Source of the DNA: Tetranychus cinnabarinus
Lineage: Eukaryota > Arthropoda > Arachnida > Trombidiformes > Tetranychidae
Length of the DNA: 64,000 bases
Direction: 5' to 3'
Assembly: GCA_022266195.1 (NCBI GenBank)
Contig: WHVY01000001.1
Location: 20,770,001 to 20,834,000 of the forward strand
Every line of letters begins with the position of its first letter. Positions within the stretch are counted from its first letter, which is position 1. A model generated the notes under the pieces. The model saw only the letters and a list, made by a program, of their open reading frames with translations. It was not told the origin of the DNA and made no database searches. Both the position numbers and the translations under genes were made by a program. Below are positions 12,104 through 23,100 of this stretch, piece after piece.

Positions 12104-13962
12104 ATGTGTTCTTTTTCCCCTATTGTGGCCAAAAAATTCAATATTGAATTTAAAGTTTTCGCCGAAGCTTTGGAAAAAAGCAAAGCTGAAGCGTCTTCAA
12201 TGACCCCTGAGCCAGTCAAAGAGTTGGTAAATAATATTTACCATAGAAAACGGGAATTCTTCAGTTCCCTGGAAAAATTTGAGGACGAAAAAAGTTTTCA
12301 AAACCAAATTTTTTTCATCACCAAATGGAAAATTTCCACCTCTTGTGGTGAATTTCAATTTCAAGCCATTGGTGTCTCAGGCAGAAAAAAGACTTCTGCT
12401 GCTATAGCAGCATCAATTTTAGTTAAAGATTTGAAAAATACTCTTCAATCTGATTTGGTAAGTTCTTTGATTTTTCCTTTATTCAATAGTAAAGCATTGA
12501 TTGGCTAAGAATTTCTCAGTTTTGAAAGTTTTCAGCTTTTTGAAATTGATTGTCTTGCTATTATCATGAATTATCATGACAATAGTAAGGTGAGAAATGA
12601 CAAAAAGCTGAAAAGTCTTTTGAAATTTTGAAATATCTTAAGCTTAATCATGAGCTTTTTTATGCTTGACAATGTAATCTTGATTGTAATTTTTTCCTAA
12701 AAAATGATTCATATTGCAGCAAAGTCCTTCGTATTTGTCAGGCTTACCTAACTATCGAGGGCATTGCTACGCCTTGCCTGCATTGGTTACAACCATGAAC
12801 ATTCCGCAATATGCAGAATGTTTAAAGAATGGCCTAAATATGCTTCGGCAAATCAGCCGAGAAAATTATAAAACTTTCTTTGGACTCAAAGAACTTTACA
12901 AGTTCTTTATAAAAGGCACAGCAATTGGTCCAATAAAGATGGAGCATCTGCCAACTGGTCTCAGCCAAAAATATACTGAATGGAAAAGATTTGTAGGCGA
13001 CTATAAATCGGATAGAGAGGGTCCAAAGTTAGATTTGGACGTAGATAGAGCGCTCATGCTTGTCATGATGCAGCTAAGAGATACCATATCTAACGAATAT
13101 GGAACTCCAGGTAATAATAATCAATTCCAATTCATTGTCATGATATCTCATGATAATGAATTGAAATAATCTTAATCTAATGATAATTTTTCTTATTTCA
13201 TAGGCGGCGATCCTAGAACTTTTTATAAAGATTTATTCATTTCAGTGAATAATGAATTCACATCATTGGGATTGCAGAATCCGTTTTCTGAGTTCAATTA
13301 TATTGGACTCGAAATATCGTATAGCTGCTCTCAGTGTAAAACTGAAAACTCAATTATTGAAGAGAATCTCTCTTTCATTCAAGTGGCTCCTAGATATAAA
13401 AAGACTTCAGGAATCCATTCACTCCAGCAAATTTTAGATTCAGCCATTATCACGAAAAATGTGAAATGCAAGAGTATGCTCAATGGTAAGATTCATGAAT
13501 AGATGATAGGATTACAATGATCTAATACTTTATAACTTTTGACAAACTTTTTCAGGCAAAACTTGCGGTGCTGCTATCGAAGTCTCCAGCTATCGGATTA
13601 TACGAGCACCGCAGCTCTTAGCTTTTATAGTAAACGGCGGTATCCCTACTATTATAGTAGATGAAAATAATCTTACAATGCCTGAAAGATTAATAATGAA
13701 TAGAGATGGCGTGCTCGTGAATTATGAGCTCACATCTCATAGCTGCTGTTTTTTCTGCTGGAAGGATGAAAGAGGAAAGGAGACAGAGCCAAGAGACCTT
13801 CCGTTCAAGGAAAATTGGACTGTGGACGGTGGCCACACAGTTACCATGTACAAAGCACCCAGTGGATGGAAAGAAATTAATAATGCGCAGATTTATGAAC
13901 CACTCAGAGTTTACAAAAATGTCAAGCCTCGAATGCTTATCTTTTACAAAAAATTGAATTGA
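12104..13962 (+). CDS. ubiquitin-specific-protease-like protein carried by the transposon
   Basis: Four exons (12104-12457, 12720-13110, 13204-13485, 13556-13962) with GT-AG introns in phases 0, 1 and 1 give 477 residues. Residues about 119-477 follow the order of a USP (peptidase C19) fold. The Cys box reads GLPNYRGHCY with Cys134 and the oxyanion-hole Asn129 at the expected -5 spacing. A finger-like region has Cys290/Cys293 and later Cys337/Cys346. A strand IIRAPQLLAFIV resembles the USP P-x-x-L segment. The His box reads DGGHTVTMYKAPSGWKEINN, with His436 and Asn451/Asn452 where USPs have the third catalytic Asp/Asn. The end, RMLIFYKK, matches the usual C-terminal strand. Residues 1-118 are different; residues about 75-115 have a basic GRKKTSAAIAAS helix reminiscent of a dsRNA-binding domain (weak inference). 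USPs cleave ubiquitin from proteins; activity is likely but unproven. It lies wholly inside the transposon, 18-bp ends included, so it is cargo or a functional part of the element. Confidence 0.8.
12490..12655. repeat. fold-back hairpin within intron 1 of the USP-like gene
   Basis: Two imperfect inverted arms of about 70-80 bp (roughly 12498-12569 and 12571-12649) meet near 12570. The best-paired parts are TTTTCAGCTTTTTG against its complement at about 12602-12616, and TATTATCATGA against TCATGACAATA at the loop. This fills much of the 262-bp intron. It could be a small nested fold-back element, or a hairpin in the pre-mRNA. No known family was recognised. Confidence 0.6.
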
Positions 13963-14138
13963 AATTTTTTACTAATTGTTATGATAACTCATAATAATCA
14001 GTAAAAAACACTTTGACTGCCATTGAAATATTTGATTTTCCCACAAATTTCTAATCATCTGTTCATTAAATCATGTGTTAATCTAACTTTACATTTTTTA
14101 CCTAATAAAAGATCTGACTTTATAATTTTGGTTATAAG

Positions 14139-15426
14139 ATGATTAGTAATAGTGACTTTATTGAAATTTTGGACTTATCCATTGAAACTGATATCGATGA
14201 TGTGCTTTCTCGGACCATAACTTTGTTCAATTTATGTTGTGCTGCTTTTGTGAGTCTTCACGGACAACATATGACAAGAGAAAGATTTCAAGCAGGAGTT
14301 AGTTCAAGACATGTAAGTGTCTCTTTTTTGATACATTAGCTAATTGTGCTCATAACTGAACATAATTCACTGATGTATATGTTTCCTTATCTTATTTCAG
14401 GTCCTCAATAGTTGGGTAAAACTTAGAGTTGATATTTACCTTAAAATGGCAACTGATCCTTCTTTGGAAACCAAATTTATTGACATATTCAGATTGAATC
14501 ACAGACAATTAAGATTCTTGTGTGATAGACTGAAGCCAATTAGAGAATCACAATGGCCTTTCCTGTACAAAATAATCATTTATCTTGAATGGATTGCTTC
14601 TAAAGCTACGATTCGTCAGCTATCGAGACTGTTTGAGATGCCTAAGTCTACAGTTCAAGAATCTATTGACACGATATTGAGGCAGATCAATAAGCTCCGA
14701 AAAATCATGATAAAATTGCCAGATGCTGCAGAATGTTTTCGCATTTCCAATGGTTTTAACAGGCGACACAAATGTCAGAATTTTCATAGAAATATTGTTG
14801 GTGCAATCGATGGAACACTGATTGAAATAATGGTACCAACAGAAAACATTGAAAATTACTTTGATCGCCATTGGAGGACATCGATGAATCTAACAGTCAT
14901 TTCAGATCACAGAAATGTAATAAGATTCGCAATAACCGGTATTTCAGGAGCAAGACATGATGCGAATGTTTTAAAAGAAGCTTCATTCTATAAAAATGCA
15001 ATATTCCCTCCTCGAGGTTTCATTTTATTAGGCGATTCAGCTTATCCGAATACCTTTCAACCAGTAAACATTATCACTCCATTCAAAAATGAAACAGAGC
15101 TTATGGTTTCAGCCTCCAAAGAAAGGTACAATGAAGTCCATTCATCTGCAAGGAATGTCGTTGAATGTACGTTTGGAGATATGAAAGCAAAGTGGAGACG
15201 ATTGAGAGATGCGAAACTTATTGTAAAGCTTGATAAAGCACCTGATGTAATAATCAGTGCAGTTATTCTGAATAATCTGACATTGGTAAACTTGGACGAA
15301 CTTGAACAAAGTTTCACTGGTGAAGAGACTGATTCAGATTTTGAATCTGATCTTCCAGAGCCAGAAATTACCAATTTCGAGTCCGCAAATGAATACAGAA
15401 ATTCAGTTTGTAATAGAATGGAATAA
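14139..15426 (+). CDS. PIF/Harbinger transposase (DDE_4 superfamily nuclease)
   Basis: Two exons, 14139-14312 and 14401-15426, phase-0 intron of 88 bp, 399 residues. A helix-turn-helix-like segment (ATIRQLSRLFEMPKSTVQES) precedes the catalytic core. The three acidic residues appear in the usual contexts: Asp195 in VGAIDGT, Asp270 in LLGDSAYP, and Glu313 in NVVECTFG followed by KAKWRRL. This is the standard DDE_Tnp_4 layout of Harbinger transposases and of the related HARBI1 protein. It would bind the terminal repeats together with the Myb-like partner and cut and paste the element. The ATG at 14139 was chosen because it begins an open first exon that splices in frame; the ATG at 14446 lies further inside. 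AATAAA overlaps the stop codon at 15425-15430. The gene runs in the same direction as the USP-like gene, 176 bp after its stop. Confidence 0.92.
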
Positions 15427-15658
15427 TAAATTGACTTAGTCATTATATTATATCATTAAGTGAATTGTCAATTCAATTTTTAATTTCAAAAAATATTATG
15501 AATCGTTGATTATGTTCTGTTATGAGCACAATTTGTTGATTCGTCTTCTAATACAAAAAAGTTTTGTCAAGTTAAGTTAAGTTAAGCAATTGTCAGTGTA
15601 TAAATTATTTGCTCTGTATGATCGATTTTTATGTTCAGTTATGTTCACAAAAATCAGA

Positions 15659-16919
15659 TTATTCGGTAAAATTGCCATTACTACATTGTGGGTCGACATT
15701 ATCATTTTGCATATGATTCTCCTCGCAATCATTCAGAATTCCTTTCGATTTCAGCAATGCTTTCTGTAGTTTCAATCTTTCCTCTTCTCTTCTGTCTTGT
15801 CTTTCGAACTGTGTTTTAGCAAGCTCGACAAAAGTTTCAAAAAGATCAGTCATCCGAGCTACTTGCTTCTGGTTTGCTGAACTAATATCCTTGTTAGTCT
15901 GACTTCTTTTTCTCTTATTTCGATCAGTTGTATAAGTTTCATTGCCTTTTCTTTTTGCACTGCTTTGTGATGTTGTAGGCTGTGAACTTGCTTGCGATCC
16001 AAAATCACTTGTTGAAGCAGATGAGTTAGCTGAGTTCTGATAATAAGAATGTGATGTTGAACTTTGAGTTCCCAACTGTGGCTGAGATTCTTCGATGATA
16101 TCAGTGGTTATACTGACATCTTCAATGGATCTTGGTGGAGATGGGGATAGTCGATATAAATCATCTTCCAAAAAATCGTTAGGTTCTTCACCTACAATTG
16201 TTTCAGCATCAAAATCATCATTACCAACAATAATCTCAGCTTCCTGAGTCTGATTGATTACTGGTTCCTCGATATCAGCACCAGTATCAATAACTTTTGG
16301 AGGTCTAAACTTATGATTATTGTCTATGAAATATTTCACCAAATTCAAAAGTTGTCCCATCTTTGTATCATTTTCATAGTCACTTTCCTGACCTGTTCCT
16401 TTTTTCATTTTGCTGGCTCTATAATTTATAATGTTTTTGAACTTTATAGCCACCTCTCTATGAGTATTGCTCCAGCCAAGTTCTTGAATGAGCTTTTTCC
16501 AAGCATTTTTTTTGTGGTAGATATTTATGAAATCATCTTCCATATCTTTGCGCTTCTCTAAAAGTTGGATGCATTTATCAATCGGCCCTAATAGTAAGTA
16601 AAACATAATTGGATTTGTGATAACATAACATTAATTTTTCAATTCATACAATATTTCTAGTTATGGGGACATTGAATGAATTGAGGAGATTCAGGGAATT
16701 TATCAAGAATTCATTCTACTGAAAGCTAGTGCCTCCAATAAATGTCTACATAGCTGTAAATATTAAAAGGAAGCACTAACACTATTTGAAAATATACTCA
16801 CATGCAGATGAAGATTGAACTTTTTGGCCTGATTTTCTGCCTCTTTTAGTTTTATTCACTTGGTCACTGTTGGAATTTAAAATATTTTCAGTTGCTATAC
16901 TGTTATTTTCTTGAGCCAT
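15659..16919 (-). CDS. Myb/SANT-like DNA-binding protein of the Harbinger element
   Basis: Two exons on the minus strand, 16919-16802 and 16587-15659, phase-1 intron, 348 residues. The splice creates a Trp codon (T from exon 1, GG from exon 2) at the start of the domain, giving WPIDKCIQLLEKRKDMEDDF and, further on, AWKKLIQELGW. These tryptophans and helices fit a Myb/SANT- or MADF-like trihelix. The middle is acidic and Ser/Thr/Gln-rich, a basic patch (KRKGNE, RNKRKRSQ) could be a nuclear signal, and the C-terminus is a Glu/Arg/Lys/Leu helix with coiled-coil character. In known Harbinger elements this protein brings the transposase into the nucleus and to the subterminal DNA; that role is inferred by family. 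An upstream in-frame ATG at 16973 exists, but the Met at 16919 (MAQENNSIATEN) is a better start. The gene converges on the transposase, with 232 bp between the two stops. Confidence 0.85.
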
Positions 16920-17141
16920 GTTGAGAACAATCAAATAATTTAATTTCAATTTCACACAATTATAACTGAGCAATATAAATAAACAAAACCATGCTTTTTA
17001 CCTGCGCGCATGAACTCTTAATTGTTTTGTTTATTTCTTAACCGGACACTTTTGTTTGTGTTTAAAGATAAAAAAGGAAAAAATTTTATCAATTTTAATA
17101 CAGATTAAATATGATTAAATAGCATATATCTAGATTAAACT

Positions 17142-17159
17142 GCTTAACCGGATCCACCC
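17142..17159 (-). repeat. right terminal inverted repeat of the Harbinger element
   Basis: GCTTAACCGGATCCACCC, the exact complement of the left end, followed by the TAT target duplication at 17160-17162. A TTTAATCTGTAT subterminal motif is present on the minus strand at 17109-17098. Confidence 0.95.
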
Positions 17160-17162
17160 TAT

Positions 17163-20100
17163 ATTTATAAACATTATTACCATTATTATGATTGTTATTA
17201 ACATGATCATTTGTATTACCCTTTTATCATCATTACATGTTAGTGAAATGAAAGAAACATTTTTGTTCCTGTGAACAAAAACAAAAAACTTTCAATGATA
17301 ATAATAATGATAATCATGATGATAATAGTAATTTTGTATCTCATTGGTTACCTTGATATATCTGATCCATTGAACCTGCAACATTGCAATCAGCAAACGT
17401 GATTAGAATGATTAGTTATTTAAATTGGTATACAATTGGCATTCACTAAAAAATTGGATTAAATGATATTCAAAAATTAATTCAATTCGCTCATTAACCA
17501 AATATTCATTCGAATCTCAATTTTCTCTGTTCAATTCTTGATTCCACAATTTCCTGGTTTATTCTTAGACAAACATGATTCTGAAAACAGATTTTTACTC
17601 TTATTTCCAAATGAAACAAAAAAGTTCACAACCAGAAAAGTGATTGGACAGTAAAACAATATTTTTCATTAGAAACTGAAATTGACAAAAAAACTGAATT
17701 TGAATCGTTCCAATAATGTAAAATCGTGATATTTTCGTCCATTACAGAATGATTCTAATGTCTGAGAAATTGAATTTTCTGAGTAAAATGTTGTTAAATG
17801 ATACAATGTAATACATTATCCTGATCATCATAACTCAACAAATAAACTAATAGCAAATTAACTCAATATTGAGATCTGTCTGAGTGAAAAAAAAATGTCA
17901 GACGAAAAGTAAAAAAGTTTTGCAAAACGATTTTCGTCAACTTTGATAACATGATTATTATAACGTGTTTATTGATAATCTGAATGGTGCACTTTCAGAT
18001 AATGACACTGTTTGGACGAGAAAAAGGTTTAACTTGAAAGAGCAAATCCGGAAATTGAGGGAAGGAGAGAGAAGAAAAATGAACAAAATTGAATAGAAAA
18101 CCTGTAAATTCTGTCTTTTTCTCGTCACAATTTCGTTGGAAAGATTTAGTAACGAAGGGAGAAAAAAAGAAGGAAAAAAGTTGAGATTATTAGAAAATAG
18201 GAAACGATCGTTGCCACGTTATTTACCATCATGAGTTGAATGAAGACTTGCGTGGTTCTTCAGATTTAAACATATTCCATAAGGATGAGTGAGATGAAAA
18301 ACATAGAAACTTGAGTATTAGTGATTAATTCCATCAACAGAATTTCTCTTTTTCTCTTTTCATCTTTTTTACTTTTATTATTTTTCGTCTGACAAACTAT
18401 TATAATCTGAAAAGATTCACTGAGACACAAGAAATATGATCACAGTAAATTCAGTTGAAATTAAAAGGTTACTAATTTTATCATGAACGTCATTATTACC
18501 TTTGAAAATCAATATCTTTTTCAGAGTTTTACACTTGAATTGCAAATAAAAGAAATTTCCAATTCAGAAAATTATCCACAAAATCAATTGAATAGCAAAT
18601 GAATTTTTATGGCGAAAAAGACTTTTCATAATGATATTCCACTGCAAGATTAACTTTATCATATTATTCAGTTTTATACCCACAAGAATTAGTCATTTCA
18701 AGTTTCTTATTATCATGTATTCATTTTGCTTGTAACAATGTTTCATTTTTATTACCTTCATTTATATCTTTTAAATTTAATCCCAGTTCTGATGAACAAC
18801 AAAAAGTAACAAAATAAAGTTAATTAACATTTTCACGACAAAAATGATCATTACCATGAAACTCTCATGAAAATGTTTCAAGATAATTATCAAAATATTG
18901 AGACTTATTAAATGTTGATTTATCTGGTTCAATAGAGAAGTTTATTTTTCTCATTTGCTTTGTTTTTCCCAAGACGATTCCCATGTTTAGTTTAGACAAC
19001 CAGAATTATCATGAAACTAAACATTGTATCAATTGTTGATCTTTGATTGTCAACACCAAACAACAAAAAACTTGAAAAGGTAAAAGAAAAAAGTTGTTCA
19101 GTTTCTGCTCATTATTTTGTTTCTGATTCTTAATCGATTCTCAATCATTTGAAACTTTATCTCAAGACAAAATGCTTTCAATTGACTAACATTTCTGATA
19201 TCCTGGGATTGAAACAAAACTTTTCCCTCTAATTGAGCTTTAACTTTTTTTCATCATCATTAAGTTTACCTTTTTTTATTTGTTACAATTTTAGTTAATT
19301 AACAGCCAGAGCATTAGATGTTAATGATGTCGATGAAAATTGTTCATCCAATTCTCATGTGAATCTATTGATTAGGAGATTGTTAATCATTCCCAGCAAC
19401 TTTGCTTAATTCATATTTCCAGATTGACTGTTTGTCATGATCGAGTATTATCGCCCTACTAATGATGGAAACAAAAGTTAATCATAAACACTGAAAATTT
19501 TGATGAACATTCAATCAATTGAACAAAGTTGACAATTAGAAAATGTTGAAAACTTTAACGATTTATTATCATCAATTAATTTTGAACTTCATGATAAATG
19601 GCCATATAAATGGTTAAAAAAGGCTTAAACTGTAATTAAAATGAAATCAATGTTAATATTTTTTGAAACTAATGTAAATTAAAGAAGACAGTTTTGATAA
19701 ATTTGAAGCAATGAACCAGTTTAAAGAACCTTAAAATTGCTTTGTTTTTGTTAATTTTCATTGAAATTGTAATGAGTTAAATAATAATTTGATCACAAAT
19801 CATCAAGTTAATCAGATTAATAAAATTGCTTACATTGTTAATAAAACAGAGTTTAATTCCGAGTCTGGTTTGAATAATAATTACCTGATTATCTTGTCAT
19901 CTTAATTGTTGCTCTTTTACCTATTTAATATTGGTTGAAAGATTATTCATTATTTTTAATGATTTACTCGTGTTGCTATATAAATGGTTACAATTAAATT
20001 AAATTGTACTCATTGCTATTAAAAGCAATCAAAAGTAAATGGCTTTTATTTTTCCTCTTTTTCTTCCTTTCCTTCATATTTATGCATCAAAAATGAAGCT

Positions 20101-23100
20101 AATTGTTGACTTGTAATTAACTTGTTAAACAACGTTTAACATCAATTGATTTGTAATTTAAAAGTTAGCAAAAAAATATGTTGATTAGTTGAAGAAACAT
20201 CGCAATATGAAATTGAAAAATTTCAGCTCAGAACCTTGAACGAAATTCAAGCTAAGATGATAATGATGATGTTACACCTAAAAAGTTAATAGAGTTTATT
20301 CATTTGATTGGAAGGTAAAACAAAGTTATTTACACTTAAATTACCTTTTCACAACGGGATATTGTTAACCAAAAAACCTAATCACATTTCCAATTGGTAA
20401 AGATTGAAATCTGATTGAAATTTTTTTTCTGGTTCCAATACTTTTCTGGTTCAAGGGTTGGAAAATTTTCAGTTGAATTTCAATTTTTTGATGCACTTTT
20501 TTTGCTCAACTTGGAGATGCAAAACTGACCACAATCAACACTTATTATATCAATTAAAACGCGAAAATGATTAATCTGTTAACAAGTTGACACTTAAACG
20601 GTATCAAGATAATTGCTGTGAATTTTATCTAATTAATGAAACTCATCACGCAAAGGGAAACTTATATGATATTTGGTTTGCAAAATATGGTCAACCTGGT
20701 GATGTTATTAAAATTAATGTTTCGTCTGTTAAATTGCAACTAAATGCTCTCAACAACCCAAGGCGATTCAGTTAATCTTCAACGAAAATTCAAATGAGTC
20801 AAGAATCGTCCAAGTTTCAAAGAAACTTCAAGAAGATTAAATTTTGACATAATTCGAAACATTTTCATTCTAATATTTTCATTTGCCAACTGAAATTGCG
20901 TTTGCACGATTGAAAGGTGCTGACAGTAATTGATTGAATCACAGACAGAACTCAGGAAGGTTCAGATTAAAGGTCAAACTGTGCTCTTCAGTAATGTTGT
21001 AAAAACTTTTTCTGCTAAAATTGAAAAGAAACTATTTGCATTCATTGGAATTGAGTGTGATTATTGTCTTGTTGAATTGGATTAAAAGTGAAAACTTTGA
21101 GACAGAATGCTTTTGATGAAATCTGATAAAAGTTTCATGGATATTAAGATGTTTAAAACTTTGCATAGAAGAAGCATTCTAAGGAATTCCAGAAATATTT
21201 TTCATTCTTTTAATAAACTAATGAAAAGTTGAGAAGTCACAGAAATGATCAAACATTAAAGACTGAATACTCAAAGTTTACTGAATGAAATGTCACCAAT
21301 TGATTTCATATGTTTCTTTGTTTGATTGTTGATGAAGCAAATGATGTGATGAATTGTTAACGGAAACATGAAAAGTTTATTATTGAGAAAAAAGACAAAT
21401 TTTGATTCATTCATTTGGTTATTTTGCGTGTTTTTTGGCAACCAGAACGAATGAAAAGTCAAAATGCCAAAGGCACTGCTGTAACTTGCAGGGAACATGA
21501 TTAAAGTACGGAAAAACTAAAAGTGCATAAATCAATTGATAAGATGCCTTGAAGTGATTTCCAACCTAGAGATTGAAAGAGATGAAGAGAAGAAGAAAAA
21601 AGAGATTAAATGATAATGATGATGAAGATGATGATGACGATAAAAACATCAGATAATGTTTATTGGTTTGTTGGTTCATTGATTCGTTTGAAATCAGTGA
21701 ATCAGGAAGATGGAAGAAAAATTGGAGAACTGAATAAATGTGACTAATTTTTCACAATTCAATTTACAATATTCACCATTTAAATAGCGACAATTATTTA
21801 CATTTGTTCAGCAATTTCAAATTCTTTGCTCAATGATTTATATCATTTCTTAACCCGTTCCCTTCAGTCAAACCTAGGAATAATTCAAAATGATATTAAT
21901 CCAAACTCGATAGTCAAATAGGAACAGGAATATCAGCATTGAAAGAAAATTTATCTACAGAAACGAGAAAAAAACAAGAATCAGAACTGGTTAGTTTTTA
22001 CCTTGAATTTGAAGTTTGCCATGAAGTTCCTGTAAACTTGAAGATTACTCATGTTGAACTTTGAGGATAAAAAAAGGGTTTAATTATGATCTTGAGTTGA
22101 GAGGAGGACAAAATGTTACATGATGAAAATTGATTGAGTAAAAGATTCATCTGGGAAACAATTAATTAGAATGTTGATTAAAATCTTGAAGAAGCGATGA
22201 TAATGAACAGCAAAAGATTGTCATCTTTACCCTTTTAACCTCATTTTCAACTTAAATAGTTCTGATGACAATCGCAACAATTAATTGTTCATCTAATCCA
22301 ATAAACTGTCTGATCACAATCAAGGTTTTTTTGGCAAAACTTTGTATTAAGTTTGACTTGAAAAGCTTTTCAAATTGTAATCTCAATAAAATTAACCATG
22401 AAATTGACCATGAAATTAAACATTTGAACAAAATGTTGTGATTTACATCAATCAATTAATCAATGATAAAACCATTGATTGATTCATCTTTAGAAGCAAA
22501 TGTTTATTAAAATTTTGAGTTTCTTTCCGTTTTCATTATTCTGATTATTCCAAGTATTCCAAGTGAAGAAAGGATACTTTTTAAAGGTGTGTTCATCGTT
22601 AAGGTGGGTAACAATTTTCGAGGTTGAATTTTGAGAAAAAAAGTTAAATTCCATGAAAAGGGTTTCCACCTTGAAAAGCCGATTCCAATGGACTTACCAA
22701 CCGCCGAGTTAATCTTCAACTTGATGCCAGAAATTTACTCGGCAACAGTAACATTCATGTTAATTGATGAATGATAAATGTTGATTAAGGTGACTTATCA
22801 CCTTAATCATCATCAACTTCATCTTGATCATGATAGTGTCAAAGAAATGCATTAACCTAATACAATTAGATGAGTTAAATGTCTTTAATATCCTTAACCT
22901 TTAATGGCTAACATTTATCACAATCAGAATTTTTCTTCTGAAAAGTTTCAACTTGTTCGTTAACAATTAAACTAATCAGTTATGAAAATCATTTTTTCTA
23001 CTTTCGCCATCAATTTCCTTTGATTGATTGTTTCAATTGGTTTCATCCTTAATTCAACTAATCAGTTTAATTTACTGCAATTAAACTGCTACATTAACAC

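Larger units (their letters stand above)
11790..17159. mobile_element. complete PIF/Harbinger-type DNA transposon with a USP-like cargo gene
   Basis: A 5370-bp unit bounded by perfect 18-bp terminal inverted repeats (GGGTGGATCCGGTTAAGC at 11790-11807 and its complement at 17142-17159), flanked by a 3-bp TAT direct repeat (11787-11789 and 17160-17162). Inside lie a USP-like gene (+), a DDE_4/Harbinger transposase (+) and a Myb/SANT-like gene (-, convergent with the transposase). The transposase plus Myb-like pair is the known two-gene set of PIF/Harbinger elements, and a 3-bp target duplication is typical of the superfamily, although TWA is the usual sequence. A subterminal motif TTTAATCTGTAT occurs in opposite orientations about 50-70 bp inside each end and may be a transposase-binding site (inference). 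All three reading frames are open across their introns, so the element looks recently active or still active. Confidence 0.93.

Noticed and set aside
15571..15587. AAGTT x3 tandem between transposase and Myb-like gene, resembling the GGTTAAGC end
   Set aside because: Too short and central; no evidence that it is a binding site.
16782..16973. Upstream ATG at 16973 as start of the Myb-like protein
   Set aside because: Adds a hydrophobic stretch uncharacteristic of these nuclear proteins; the Met at 16919 gives a polar start.
22782..22809. Perfect 11-bp hairpin, possible small RNA gene
   Set aside because: Stem too short for a microRNA precursor and no known seed recognised.
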